Source: Sclerodactyla briareus (lineage: Eukaryota > Echinodermata > Holothuroidea > Dendrochirotida > Sclerodactylidae). From it: DNA of 64,000 nucleotides. Positions within the stretch are counted from its first letter, which is position 1; every line of letters starts with the position of its first letter. The notes below the pieces were generated by a model. That model did no database searches and was not told where the DNA came from. It saw only the letters and a list, made by a program, of their open reading frames with translations. This document shows, piece after piece, positions 36,546-50,525 of this stretch. The DNA lies in contig JAODTK010004243.1 of assembly GCA_026419785.1 (NCBI GenBank), positions 186,001 through 250,000 on the forward strand. Reading direction: 5' to 3'. A program made the translations under genes and the position numbers.

Positions 36546-37559
36546 GTCCGTTTGTATGTAGGTCATCTTGCCGTGCCAGTAGCACCACCATTCAAATTCA
36601 AAAAGCAATACTCCTCCATGTGGTGCCTTTTCGGATAGTGCCGGTTACTATCATTTGGCCAGCGTCTCGTACATTTGTTGTTCACTATTTGGGGGTCGAA
36701 GGCTCGAAGCCATCCAGGAGTCAATTTTGGTGCCAGAGATTTCGAAGATTTTACTTTATTCTACATAACGATTTCGAAAAGCAAAGCATTTGATTTCTCA
36801 CGGTGTCACCAGCGCGAATACCATTATATAATTTAGGTCATTCTGTAAAGTTGTAAAGATGGTTAAATATTGGGCAGGTTTCATCTTCATGATAGTACGG
36901 TACATCCGAACTAACTGGTGAGCGTCTACGTGGGTTCCGTCAAAGGGTCAAAACATGAACCATCTTAGATTCGTTCATTTTCATTCAAAGATATTATGTA
37001 TATGCGTTGTCGTTTTTAAAAGTTCAATTATAGTCTAGAGCAGGTTTTCGACGAATATGTTCTGCAGTAAACCAATCAGTGCGTCTTCATATTATATCGG
37101 GTTTATACAAGAGACAGATTACTGTAAACAGTGTGATTTGATCAGTTACTGAGGGTCGAGAAAGTGAAAGGCTCAACATTTTTAAATGCAGTGAACTATA
37201 CTACTGAGTAACAATAGCTTATTTTTCATAGCCCCTAAATCTCAGATGTGGAGTTCTATGTGCCCTACATTATCTGGGTCGAAGAGTAGTTGTAAAAGTT
37301 AACGAAACCTACCTATCCAAGAGTGAATTTCTGTTATATCAATGAATTAACCGATTCATCAGATTGTACTCCTCCTCCAAAATGCGCTTCCAACCGTTTT
37401 GGTGGTCCGAGAAATCTCCGCTTTCTAAGCATGCGTCACTTTGGTATGACGTCATCACAATGACTCGTTCAGTGCATTATTGAAACTATCATATTAAAGT
37501 TATTGGAGCTATTAATTATATTAAAACTAATATAATGGCCCTCTTCCAGTGTGGAGAGG
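36546..37559. other. Unrecognised, no gene seen
   Basis: Moderately AT-rich sequence with no domain-bearing open frame, no tRNA-like block and no obvious repeat within the window. Confidence 0.55.
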
Positions 37560-37843
37560 TAGGCTATGTGCCTGGACTAATGTCTTCACATAGGAATCGC
37601 TCGCTGTTCGCCCCAAGCATCCCTTCTGTACTCATCACCTGCGCCGCGGAGAGGCCAGTGACAATGTGGGGGTGGGTCAAGGCGCCGTAGGTTCCACGCC
37701 AAACCCATGGCTGGAAGCCCGGACGTCCTGGGTATCTTGAGTACCTTTCTCAAGGGTATACGTGATCTGTACGCCCGTCTGGGGTTTGAACTAACAATCA
37801 TGGGATCTGGAGTCTGCTGTTTCACCTACTGAGCTACTTGGGG
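37560..37843 (-). mobile_element. tRNA-derived SINE
   Basis: Read on the minus strand from 37843, the head begins CCCCAAGTAGCTCAGTAGGTGA, which contains a perfect A box (TAGCTCAGTAGG). A B-box-like AGTTCAAACCC (plus coordinates 37783-37793) follows at tRNA spacing. The tRNA-like part spans 37770-37843. A body then follows toward lower coordinates with CTTGAGAAAGGTACTCAAGATACC, itself a small inverted repeat. The exact 3' end and tail are not clear. Pol III transcription from the internal promoter would be expected for an intact copy. A stand-alone tRNA gene is unlikely because the acceptor stem does not pair well. Confidence 0.62.
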
Positions 37844-40800
37844 AGATGCTGTCGCTTCTCCCCCGAGTGCACCGTGCACGGGACGATAGTCCGACTCCAA
37901 TTAACGGTTTCGCTTAAATTTATTCAATATTTTCTTGTTGTTTGGCATAACATTGTTTACAAAACCATCTCTGAGACATTGCATGTTTGTGGAATAACAT
38001 TTGCCGAGATACGACATGAGAAAGGTCTTCAGCATTTCACTGCAACGTGGGGTTGTTATTATTACGTTTAATAGCGCAAAACTCCTCTTTAATTCCTTGC
38101 CAAACGTAAACGGATTCTATGCGCTCATGCGGTGTTCGTATTGGTTCGTGTGCGCGTGTGTGTAGTTGTGTGTGACAAAATCCTTGTCAACAACATCTAA
38201 CGAACGCTACGTGTGTTGGGTTCGAATTACCCAGGTGGGTTGTACCTAATTATGAGGAGGATGAATTCTATTCTCTTCCGTGTTAGATCAAAGTATCCCG
38301 AGGTCACTAGAACTAAAAGCTAAAGAGACAGCTAATATTACGACGGGAAGCGTTCATTTGATTAGGGTATTTTGGTTGCGCATATAGTACCGATGACTTC
38401 CTATTGTTCAGATTTGGGTGCCAATGATGTGCAAGGTCATCAAACGACAGTCCCTATACATTTTCGCAAAGAGAGATTTCAGAGAGGTGGCATCTGTGTA
38501 ACTGTCTCTGGTGACTAACGAAGGTTCCCATATTTGAATGACCAGTTGTACTAACTGTTATTAGCCTACATTACCACCTACAAAGGATGAAAAGTTTTGT
38601 GTGCACTCTGATGTTAAACGGACAAGGCTCACGACGAGTGTTGCGTTTTTTCGTTGATTTTTAATGTCACTGTGGGTCGCTGAAGGAATTTAATTGAAGA
38701 TTTCGCGAAAGTGAAGGTAATTTGGGGAAAACAATGTGCGGGTTTCTCTTGACCTACCTAATGACATGCGATACATAATGGGGTTCGATAGATGGTCGGA
38801 GGTTGGTGTACTCCTGTTAGTTATTTGTTTTGTATTCTTTAAAATGAAATAAAAATTAGTGTACAAACACTCTTTGTTCGATTGTTTTAAAAGGATTATT
38901 TGCTACGAAAAAATGAGCGACTGACGGAATGGATCACAGTGCAGTCTGGTTATGATGGGTTGATTCACTACGTGAACAACTAGTCGTCTGCATGAGGAAA
39001 ACAAGAGGAAGAACCATCCACCACAGTAAGCATCTTTGAACTACTGAAGGAAGTTATCGAGTACAAGGCAAAACGCTTGACGCGGCTTTCCAACATGATT
39101 GCAACTCGGGGCAAATGAAATGTCACACGTGGAGCTTTGTCTTTTCTAGCAGGGATTACCATGATTCAACGAACATGTGCATAACACAATTCCCCCTCCC
39201 TCTATTGATCAGAGGAAACCACAGAAGGTAACTTGGAGGCACCTCCCGACAGGAGAATATGTTCCTACCAACGTCCCCGGAAGCATGATACGCGTGCCAG
39301 TGAACTCTCTTGTCCAGTGCCTCCGACCAAACTAAACCATCACGTAATGCTCAGATGCCCATACCCACTTCAGTCAATTTACAATGCTCTGTCGCTCTGG
39401 TGAAACAACCAAACCAAGTCATGAAATTTAGCAGACAATGCGCTGCAGCAACGAAGAAAGTACAAAAAAATGGCGGCTATCGTTAAACGGAGCTCAACAA
39501 ACTTCCAATCGGGAAGTAATATTGAACTTACTAGAATCTCTTGTGAGGGCCCACCAGGACTAATGTTGTATGGAGGCCATACTTGAAGAGAAACATTAAA
39601 CTATTGGAGGGTGTCCAGCAAGGGCGGCGATCATGGGTGGACGCCCCCCCCCCGCCCAATATTTTGGTTGAGAGGGACGCAATGCATTGTGTCCCCCTCC
39701 CCCCAATATTTGAGCCCGACTGCTATTTCGCTGACACTGTATCCGACATATCCAGCAACAACCGTGTTTGAACAAATACATAGTGACCTAAATGATCAAG
39801 TTGAGTGAATTCTGCTGCTCCATTTTTTTTTTTTTTTTTTTTGCGCGCTACGCGAACGAGTATTTTGTGTAGGCCGACCGGTAGTGTTCAGACAAGATGT
39901 GCCTTGTGCAGACATGATGTTCCTTAACAAACAAAAAAATGCCAGAAATTCACTCTGGGTTGTTCTTAATTATCTTCAATATCTTTCTATCGTTTGCATA
40001 AGTTGGCTTTACCAGCTTGGTGTGTTGCTCCTTCATTGGACGTTGCCGATTTCCTGGGTACCCAGTAAGTTGAATAAACAAACAAACTAACATACAAATC
40101 GCTACCTTGAGGGGAAGGGGGTTGGGGCGACGGGGGTTGGTTAACCACCTGGCGGGATATGAGATTTTTTTTAGTTCATGGGGGCGACCACTTGTTGAAA
40201 GTTGGGTGCACGGTGCACATACTATCACTATGAGGGCACACGGTGCAGCATCGAAAATGCGACCAGCGAACGCCAAAAATTGCGTTGTCAAAAGGACATG
40301 AATAAAAATTCAAGTGAAGAAAGGCTGAGTCCAAATATTGCCTGAATTTTCGATAAAATGTCCAAAAGTGTATAATTTTGGGTCTGTCGACGAAAGAGAG
40401 AAGGGTAGTCTGGGAGGAAAGGTGAAGAGAGCGGATGAGGAAGAAAAAGGAAAGGAAAGCTTGAAAGAGGAAAGGAGAATGGGAGGCTTCTTTAAATCGG
40501 TTATTCCGGTTTGCCAGTTCTCCATTTGATAAACCTCATCCTACCAATCCATCCACCCGACGCCTGTAGTTGAAAACCTGTCGGCAAATAACTGATAACA
40601 TCACAGCCACCAGTATGCTAACAACAGCTAGATGAGTGCCAGAATCGCCAGCAACTCAGGGAAAGTAATGGAATTGAGGGTTTCCATATAGACCGCGCGG
40701 CCCAGGGTAATGCCAGTCAATCACTATATCCAATTTGTACATGTTTCCGGCTGAATTGACTCAACCTCCGGTGATGTTCTAAGCCCATGACACATGGAAA

Positions 40801-42164
40801 TGGGCAAAACATTGTGACAACAATGAGTCACTTCAAAAAAGAGAAAAAACAGGGTTGGACAATGACGCTCCATAGTTGTAAGCGAGTCTTTATCAAGAAC
40901 TATTAACCTGAAAGGTATGAATTTATAAGTAGAAATCACACCTCAGAAGTTCCCCATGTGCCCAGATTGCATGTGAGGATGCTCGAATCTCAATCCTGAA
41001 TCTGAATCCTGCCTACGCCACTGATTGCGGTGGGTTGGGGTCACTTATGCGAGGTAAGCCTAATGAAATGTACCAATGTTCAGCATACATAATATTAGTT
41101 CCCAAGTCCAAAATCCGATTTGTATAATCTACTACTTTCCAATATAAGGAAGGTACTGGTGTGCTATTTTTCTACGTTATCCAATCAATTCTTCTGCTCA
41201 CTGATATCAAAATAATACTGAGAAGGACATTCTACTCAAACTAAACGTCCAACCTTTACTTAAAATATGCACCAGATTGCATCTAAGGACGTTTCAAAAC
41301 CCTAACATTCTCTAAATGGGAGGAGGACACCCCTCCCCTCAAACCCCACCCCCCTCCTCCGTATCAGTCGTCATTTATAGATCTTTCGGCAAATCAAAAC
41401 TCCCACACCTCAACCCAAACCCCATTGCTACGCCCATGTCTGGGGCCGTATAATCTTTGAATAAAATCCTCAGGGTCCTATCTAAGTAATAGGTCAGAGA
41501 GAGCCGTTCCGGTCGAATTGGATCTCGCAAAATCTCGCGCTTGGCGCAAACGTAGTGGTTCTTACCCTTGCCCAATCACATTGCTCCTTTCATGACGTAA
41601 CCTCACATTGTATGATGTCCACACAAAAGCACCCAACGGCAAAACTTTTATAAAATGGATCCCTAAGGCGAACAAGTTCTTGAGAGAACCTTTCCCTAAA
41701 AATTTTCTCTGAATCAATTTCAGGAATGCTGCTTCTGTCCCATAAGGCACAGTAGTGCCGTTTTCCTCCCGCAATCTAGGGGGTCTGTCGACCGAAAAAA
41801 ATTCTTGTATCTCGTGTTATTATCATTAAGTTAGAAGAATTCCTTATTTCCACGGAACCTGCACCTGTAATAAATTGTCAAAAAGGCAGTTACAAACCAA
41901 AAACTAAACACCTTGAAAAAAGCACACTGAATTTGTGGATCTTCGAGAGTCATCAAACCTTCCATTCCGAATCGCTATTCTCTAGAGACCCCAGTATCGG
42001 GAGCGAAAATGAAAGTATCAAAATTATTGGTTTTTGTGTGAGAGGTGAATCGCCAGGGAGACCATGGAACCCGCGTCTAGGAAATACAAGCGCCGCCCCT
42101 GCATCCCCCCACGTATCCCACCTACCCCTCTGCCTATCTCCTCGTGTTATGAGATCTCTAAAGC
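37844..42164. other. Long stretch without recognisable genes
   Basis: No conserved protein domain or RNA gene seen. Minor items: C-run pieces near 39644 and 39695 (repeat-family style), a T-run at about 39824-39842, a GA-rich tract at 40390-40485, and a block at 41270-41360 (AGATTGCATCTAAGGACGTTT then G/C-rich runs). That block resembles pieces at 55960-56035 and 56183-56240. Short open frames have no support. Confidence 0.55.
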
Positions 42165-43985
42165 TGTAAAAGTGGTAAAAGAATTCGAGAGGAACAAAAA
42201 ACTGAAAAGTAACGTAGGTTAGTTATAGGAAGCGTGTCGAAGAATCGCTGGTCTAATCAGTGTTACACCATCAGCCTCCGGTATCCCGGATGAATAAAAT
42301 ATCGGATCGGGCCGGAATCCCCCTCCCCCCCACCCACTACAGGCCAACAGGGGAAAACGTCCTTGAGGTTAACAATGAGTTCGGTGGATCCGCCACAGAC
42401 CCGCTATAAAGCATGAGTTAAATTAACCTCAATTTCGACTAAGTTTATGTTGGCATCCTTTGTCGAAAGAATTGACCTAATCTGCTATGGCAACGCCATT
42501 GTACAGGCATCCTAGGCAGGTGCATATAGTCAAGTTAGATCGAGTAGCGCCCTCGGGCGAAGGATGGGAGAAGTAAGAGCGCCGTGAAGCAAAATTGAAT
42601 GTTTTTAACCAAAACTACTGAGTGCCACAAAAAATGGTGGTGTCTTCGTCACTTCAATGGAACGTAGGCACATTTTGAGATTTGCGTGATTATATTCGGA
42701 TAGTCTGTCTGACAAGCTCAACCCTTTCCAATGTCTAAGCGCCCCAAAAAACTAAGGCTGTGAAAAAGATCAGGAAAGATGGGGAAGTGTCTTTTCTAAC
42801 ATTTGGGTGGCCTCATATCCCGAAATTTCGGTGTAACCGACTCACCAACCGATGCTGTCGCTCCGCTCAGATTGTAATCATCAACGACCATATGAGTACT
42901 CTCCTATAGCCCAGTAGCGTCGCCAAGGGGAGGGGGGAGGGGCACGAGCCCCTCTCGAAAACCATGTGCCCCTCCCCCAATGAGATTTGTGATATTCGAG
43001 AGAAAAACAAATTCTGTATTCAGTATTCGACGAACCAGTTTTGATAAGACCTATAGCTAATTTGTTGTTTTTCATGAAAAGAAAGGCAATAGCCTAATTG
43101 TGCCAAATTTGCCTCAAGGCACTAAAATAAGTAGTAACTACGTTCGTGCTTCGCGCGAGGTACTAGTGTGGAAATTCTTCCCGTTGCTCTCCCCTCTCTT
43201 GACACTTCTGCAAGCTCTATATGGGAAATTTCTGCCTAATTGGCCCCTTGCTCATACATATCTGTAAGGTTAAAATATATACAGCGACATTCCCATTGAA
43301 CTTGACAACTATAATCAACCTCTTTCGGATGACTAAACCCTTTAGCCTCATGTCCGTTTCCTTCTCTCTCCACCGCACTGTCAATTTTTGAACTGCAGTA
43401 TCCTAGGGCTAGGCTATCAGACTGCTTGAATTTTCAGCGCGTGCTTTGTCCAGGAAACCTACTACGCGGGAAGTTGCCTGCCTCTGTGGCCTAACGTTCA
43501 TATCATGATTGGGACAGCAGAGCTAATGTTGGCTAGATGTTCTAAATTCGCCGGGATTTGAATTTTTCTCGAATGTCTCCTGAAATCTCGAGAAATTTGG
43601 CGGCGCTTCGCGCGCACTGGTGAGATTATGGCCCGCAATTGTGAACATTCTGGCTGAAAAGTTTAAGTCGAGAACACCGATAGGACCGAGGTCTGGCATA
43701 ATGTCAAATTTCCACCGATTACAAAATTTTTGATCACAAAATTGATCATAAAACGCGCGGGAAGACCATTTTCCCTTCCAATATGAAGGGCTTGCACAAT
43801 CAAGATGGCACTTTGTTTTTATCTATTGGTGTGAGTATATCAAAACGGTCCTCCTCATGCTCCCGAGGGGCTTTTCCGGGATCTGGAGAGGTGTTAAAAC
43901 CTCAAGATTTCTTGTGCACTCCGCGCCAACGAATGGTGACGCTACGCTTAAATAGTGACCCCCCCGCCCGGTTACAAATCCTTCA
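42165..43985 (+). repeat. Dispersed repeat family R2, copy 2
   Basis: Collinear with 21530-22960 (see that entry for shared blocks) but longer at its 3' end. It includes ACCGATTACAAAATTTTTGA-CACAAAA and finishes at CTCCGCGCCAACGAATGGTGACGCTACGCTTA plus a C run. The 3' segment is shared with 55315-55665. No encoded protein is seen, so a non-autonomous element or decayed remnant is likely. Confidence 0.75.
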
Positions 43986-46900
43986 TACGCGCCTGCCTAT
44001 TGGTTCTATCAAAACAATGTCCCCAGGGATCCCGTTCTTGTCCTCTTTTGTGTTCTAGTTTACATCAAGATTTGGGCCTCTTGTTAGTTCCAATTTAAAA
44101 TTCACCCTTAACGCATATGGTACAAGCTCTCCTGGAAACAACTATTTTGCATTCTCTCAGTCGATGGTGTTATATAGAGGTATATCTTGTTGCTAGCTGG
44201 TTAGAACAAATAGATTGTTATTGGAATGCAGATAAATCCAAGTTTTTTTTTTCATTTTATTTCATCCCATGCGAATAAAATATTGGTACATTAGTTCAGA
44301 TAGGAATTATTGTATTGTAATCATAATTACTTTCTTCCATTCTCCGATCATGCTACATTCTAGGTATTATTATTGATCAAACTTGAAAATTTGTCATCAT
44401 CATATCACTAGTCCCTGGTGAGAAATCTCTAGAACTACTGGAGTGTTTACAGATGGAGAAGGTGAGGCGACTGTGGTATTGATAGCCATATATAAATCGC
44501 CTTGTCCTTCCTTTTTTAGCTCATGTGTCCCTGTTTGTGGGCCTGAGAGCTGCCACCTACATATTCTTGTTCATACGCCGTGTCTGTGACTTTGCTCTTC
44601 TCACTAATCTCGTCCCTATACCGCCCTGAACAGACGGTCCCAGATATTTTCCTCGCCACGGACGTCTTTTAGGACTGTTCGTGAAGGCGTCTAATGCATA
44701 TGCATTCGCTGTATGCGAGAAATCAATCATGCATCAAGTAACTACCGCCTATAACGTTAGAAAAGGCTAAATAAGTTAGTTGAAAATTATCAATCTTTGT
44801 AGGCCTACTTGCTCCAAAAACCTAATCAACAACGAGAAACTGTTTATTAGTAATTAGCCGCGAAAATGATTTTCCTACCGTACACAAACAGCTTGGACTT
44901 CACATGCTCGAGCGTTTCTCACAACTCATCTAGGTCGATTTCCCATATCATCTTATTCTGTTTCCTATTCTTGTCGAATGAGTATTCAAAATAGCAATAC
45001 CAAATTGAAGACTTCTCCGACAGGAATGAATGTCCGTGCCCATCTGTCAATATTACTACTTTTCATTCCAGATTTACATACATATTGTGGAGGAAAATAA
45101 AAACTTCAGTATGTTAGTTTAATAAGGGTCCTCGTAAAATCGAATTAGCAACCCATGGGATGTAAACAACTACTAATGAAACGTGGTGTCAATAGATATC
45201 GGCTTCTTTAGATTGTGAAATAGTGACGTCAAAATGGAACATTCCTCCAGACTGAGCTATTGCATTTCCAATCACCCACTGATAATATACGATAGCTGCA
45301 AGGCACAACTGGTTGGTTTGTTGCAACGAATTGATAGTGTTAGCTTCGTCTTAACGTGGGGGGGGGGGATGTGGGAGTGATTAAGACTACCACCTACATA
45401 AAAAATATTTCATTCGATTCAGAAAGGAATTGTTCGATCGCTCTCCTGGCGAGCACACTTTGTCACAGTTAAACCCTCTCTTCAGAAAATACCGTATTCC
45501 TTAGCTTGACGATATTGTTATTCCTCATACGTACTATACGTGTTTAAGCATCGATAGCTTATTGACAAAGATGTTAACAAACACACTCATAGCTTTCTAT
45601 TGAAAATTGCATTACTGCTTATTATAGACTACTGACATCTCAGCATGCCATTACTTATACTGGACTTCATTTGGAATACTGATAAACATAATTAAAACAA
45701 TCGGAACTAAACATTATCTAGCGTGAAATGGAAGAACACTTGTACACTGCAGCAAATATAATCTTGCTACTTGGAAAAATAGTGGGGTGGGTGGGGGTGG
45801 GTAGGGTTGGTTGTTTTCCTCTCTGTTTGTTCTCCACATGCCCTGGGTTCCCATATCATTTGCGTATAGGGGTCTATCTCTTTTACAAGCTTCAGTAGCC
45901 TTTCTTGGTAGTACTCCTGACCATCCTGTCTCACTTATTATTCCATATTGTATCGGTGTGCTTTCGATTACAATGAGGTTCGGAATCATCACCAAACAAT
46001 GACTAGGGCACATATTTAGGTAACTACTCATGACATTCCCTGATCTAGTTATAGCATATTTAATATGGCCCCCGCGAAGCGCCATGTATAGATCAACAGC
46101 TTCCTGTGCACATGAGGGGGGAGTCAAACCTCCTCTTGCATAACGAACAACTGATTTCGAATATTCTTCCAGGCAAGGGAAGCGCCATGAAGGCTACATC
46201 TTCCCGACACACTGCCATCTCGACTTGTTTCACATTATTTAGAAATCAGTGTACCATAGATGTCGGTGCACAGTACATCATCACTGGCCTTCCGAACGGT
46301 CCAGGATGTACCCTCGACGGGGGGCTGATTCGATGATTGTTCCATTGCAGCGCCGCTCATCAATCCCCTGTATGGAACCAAAACATAAATAGTTACGATA
46401 GTTAGAAAAACCCGATAGCCTATAATAGCGTCATCCAGCAAGTATGATGTCACAGAGGTAAACAGTGAATCAGGCAAACATAATACGCACGCCCGACCAT
46501 TACAGCGTTTGATTCTGTGTACTGATTATCACCCCCCCCCCCGTGTTTGTGAGCCGGTGGCGTACATTACTCGGCGAGAAGAAATGGTCGGTACCAATTT
46601 TAGTCCAGTCAATATAAGGTTGGACCAGCAAAGATACTAAACTGATACCACAGTGGATCCGAATTTATGGCGAATAACGACTAGAAGTAGAAAGAATACC
46701 AAGTGGGTGGGCGGTGTAATTTGCAGAAATTCGTAATAGCCCCCACATCATTCAGTGTTGAACTTTTCCAGCACCAAACACACACGTATCCTAATGATTG
46801 AGGGTGCTCGGTGACCGGAAGTTAATCCAGTGAGCAAGTATAAAGCAACAGCTGCTCATTGTTCATTCAATTGCGATTGTATCACCGTTGTGATTCCTGC

Positions 46901-48202
46901 CTTATCAATGTGGCATTATTTCACTGGAGATACAAAGATATGGATGAATCTCACACGTATTGCAAAAAACTAAATTGGTACTCGCCAGATCAGAATTTTA
47001 TGAAGAAATTTATTAAATTAAAGGAAATCCAAGAGGTAGGATACTGGCATAACTGCTATGTACAATGGCGCCACAACATTCACTGTGTACTCCTCGCAGT
47101 CCTAACAGACATATCCCCCAAATTTTTGGATTCTCGAGTTATCCCAGAGTATATATCAAGTAACCAGGCATGTAATTTCTGAACTATTGATAATGCAACA
47201 TGTCTATTGTTCTTGCTTATAATATTTGCGTTATTTACCGTACAACTGCCTCCCCGTATCGGGATGACATTTTAGATAATTCATTCATTATCATCAAACC
47301 CACCGAGCTGGGCAATGAGAGGTGTAGTCTTGGTTCGAGACTCGATGACGGATCTCGCAATCCAGCAACCATCGAACGTTCGTGGCTACAACTACTCCAC
47401 CTCCACCTGCCGATCCGTGGGTATTATAGGGTAACCTACACCATCCGCAACTGATCCATGCAACCAACTAGAGGTTGTAATACGCGTATGCAGTGTTTTG
47501 TCACTTTGAGGGCAATTGAGTTAATATGGGTTCGTGAGGTCATGCGGTATGTTTGATATTTGAAAAAGCTAACATTTTTTATAGGAGTTCTGGTGGCGGA
47601 GGCATCAGGACATTGCCGGTACATACTTATTTATATTTTTATAGCGTGGAGACTGTTTATCGTCGTGGTTGATAGCGGCCGAGCTCGTATTTTGAGGTCA
47701 CTCCAAAACATCATTCTTGCCTGTTATGTTGTTTGCGACTCTCGTGGGCCGGGTTATGTTGTCGGTGTTCCACCAAGGATGAGCTCCCTACCAACGTAGT
47801 GTAAGTTTATTTTAATTTGTAGAGGCAGTGCCGCAGGTGGCGCGCCTATCACACAAACATCAGGGCGCATACGCTGCACGACTGACGTAACAATGTCATA
47901 ATAGAAGCATAGGAGGATGATGGCACTACAACAGATATAGTACACGACGTTTTTTGTTTGATGAGTGATGGGGTTAGGGTTAGGATTGCAGGGAAATGTA
48001 GGGAAACAACCACTCCAAATCGTTTTGACGCCATCTAGTATCTGGGGACTACTCTACGAACATCAATCCAACAAACGATAAGATAACTCATAAAACTGGG
48101 TAGCTAACTATCTCTGATGTCAAGCGAATGTTGTGAGTTCATATGTGTCCATGTCTGTGTAGTAATTACACCTACAGATCAACATTCAAATACAACTTTT
48201 AA
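43986..48202. other. Long stretch without recognisable genes
   Basis: No domain-bearing open frame. Homopolymer G or C runs occur at about 45359-45369 and 46533-46542. A T-run lies near 44245. The 107-codon frame at 46859-47182 and the 137-codon minus frame at 45714-46127 do not resemble any family I know. Two TTAGGG-like words at 47971-47983 are too few to call telomeric. Confidence 0.5.
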
Positions 48203-48437
48203 AGATGGATTGTCGTCGCTAGCGTTCAGGCGAAGAAGCGACGGCGAATTTTGTATGACGAGCAATATATCGGTTAACGTGCAGCACAACTCGTTTCGGA
48301 ATCACATACTTTTCAATATCATTAATATCAATTTTTATTTGGACGGAAAAAATGCATGCAATATACACTTGGTTTCATTTATCTAAATTGCTGGGTGCAT
48401 ATATTTTACCAATTTTTTAATTGTCGACAATCCATCT
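48203..48437. mobile_element. Small TTAA-flanked inverted-repeat element (MITE-like)
   Basis: TTAA (48199-48202) is followed by AGATGGATTGTCG, and the other end reads CGACAATCCATCT followed by TTAA (48438-48441). That gives a 13-base perfect inverted terminal repeat, a TTAA target duplication and a 235-base interior that encodes nothing recognisable. Precise TTAA flanks with short ends are the layout of piggyBac/Kolobok-type non-autonomous elements. Confidence 0.72.
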
Positions 48438-48441
48438 TTAA

Positions 48442-49939
48442 TGTTGCCAACGCCACCAGACCACAGTTCATTCACTGATGTTAGTATTTCATTACCGATT
48501 TCTCCTAATCGAGAAATTCTTATGTCGGTGCAGCTCAGCATTCATAATGTATATGTTTTATTTGTATGACACTTATCAGTGACTCAAACAGCGTCTGACA
48601 TGTGGCAAGGAATTTCGACTTGTCACCTTGTCTATTAGTTCAACATGCATTATGCTGGGATATTTACTTTCGGTTTCTTCATCACCATACTAAACCCACT
48701 CGAATATTCCATTTTGAACTCATGCAAATTACAGGTTTTCACTATGAGGATTAGATTTATTTATTGATATTTTTTTTTTTTTATTAATTATAACAAAAAA
48801 ACAAAGTAATTAATAAATATAACAAAATTTAAAAAAAACCAACTACAACCGGCTTATTCGATCGTGTGGCTAATTGTCATCCCATTTACCTCCGGAAGTG
48901 TACCTAACCACATTGCGGAGCAAGGAATAACTGAAAATGTTACCCCCTCCCTTCCAGCTCACCTAGTTGTGTACATGCTTACGGCAGCTGCTAATGCAGT
49001 ATACCATATATCCGCTACTACTACAAGGCGACCGCCACAACTGTCTCGCATGGTTGACGATCGATGGTTCTATTATTCACTACGAAACACCAACTAGTTC
49101 ATAGGCAGACCATCGTCATGTAAACAACATCACATATCTCCACATATAACACATAAAAATTCCTATGAATTCTTAAAATAACTGACCGCAATACTTTTTA
49201 GACTCTTAATCTAAAAGTCCCTTAATTGTTCGTTTTTTTCTTCATGCCCGCCCCCCCTACTCTTCTCTCCATAAATACCAAATTTGAAAAGTTTATCGCT
49301 CAGTCAAACCCAATTCTTTGACCGCCAAAAACCCCCTCCCGCCCAACTGAATGTTCTAAATCCCATTAGCAGCTCGGGCTTCTTTGTTTTTTTAAAGATC
49401 TAAATTTCCCTCCTTATTTCATTGCTTTTGTATTTTCCAAGCAGCCATTACATGTCACCGGGGTCGCCCCCCCCCCTCCCGCCAGACAGCAAAAACCCTC
49501 CCCGCTCACCAACAAACTATCCACACGCCGCAGTCAAGGATTTCCCAAACTCATCTTTTGGGAACCCCCCCATTTGTCCTATCTATTATTGCCTATTTTG
49601 CCATATATTGACATATTACAGCACCACAGTCACAAACCATTTCCCATACCAGGCCTTGAATCACACATATATGATGACAGAATGATGGGCCAGTTCTTGA
49701 CCCCTGCAAGCCCCTAAATTACTGTGGGCTGTCAGTAAGAGAGAAGATTTTTCTTTTCAGGACCTATGCAGTTTTGGCATTGTCTGCCACAAAGTCAGTG
49801 AAAATGTCAATCCAAGCCCATATCGGGGGGGGGGAGGGGTGTTGGGCATCGTCCCCATTCAGAAGAGAGAAGCAAATGTTATAGTATTTTGGTAGGTCTA
49901 ATCAACCTATCAAACTGTTGGGTAATAGAAGGTTGCTTG
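48442..49939. other. Unrecognised, no gene seen
   Basis: AT-rich with a T-run at about 48770-48782 and A-runs near 48795-48840. C-runs occur near 49250 and 49467. No coding signal is recognised. Confidence 0.5.
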
Positions 49940-50320
49940 TGGGCAGCTCGTAACGTAGTAAAATTGTCACAGAGCTATGGTTTTATCCGTTCCTCATGCT
50001 TTCTTCTACAGAGCTTATTATATGAATGGATTCAATAAAATTCCATGAACATCAAACACCATCAATCAGAAAATGTTACCGGACGCATACTACTGTAGTT
50101 CGGCGAAATTCTACCAGGTGAATTGGAATAATTATGCAATGAGCACATACAATGAGCTTATACAACAGTAAATGGTCACAGAGCTATGGGTTTACTCGTT
50201 CCACATTGCTTTATTCTAACAGAACTATTACTAAATGGCCATCGATCACATTCATGAATCAAACACATCGATCGGCAGAAAATTGTTAATGGACAAATCT
50301 TATTAGGCACATACAATGAC
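49940..50320 (+). repeat. Two-copy tandem repeat of about 205 bp
   Basis: The block GTCACAGAGCTATGGTTTTA-CCGTTCC, then CATGCTTT-TTCTA and ATCAAACACCATC, recurs with GTCACAGAGCTATGGGTTTACTCGTTCC starting about 205 bases later (49968 and 50173). It is diverged and non-coding. Confidence 0.7.
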
Positions 50321-50485
50321 TCCTACTGACCCCAGCTGTACCTTCAAATGATCAGGATCAAAGGTGATCCCATGTAACAAGAGTCTAGGGGAATCCAACT
50401 TTAGGAATTGCATGAAATAGACAAATTACACACATTCAAGACCTCCAGTGACCTCGATTTCACTTTGAAATTTCTCTGGAACAAA

Positions 50486-50525
<40 letters not shown>

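Noticed and set aside
36036-36638. 200-codon open frame across the tetranucleotide repeat
   Set aside because: The peptide ([12 protein letters not shown] repeats) is simply the translation of the microsatellite. There is no start context or domain.
46859-47182. 107-codon open frame as a possible gene
   Set aside because: No family resemblance, no splice or promoter context, and codon content not distinguishable from chance by eye. A BLASTP search would decide.
47289-47350. tRNA-like stretch with GGTTCGAGACTC
   Set aside because: B-box-like word present, but no A box at proper spacing and no cloverleaf.
47971-47983. Telomere-like TTAGGG words
   Set aside because: Only about two adjacent units, too few to be an interstitial telomeric array.
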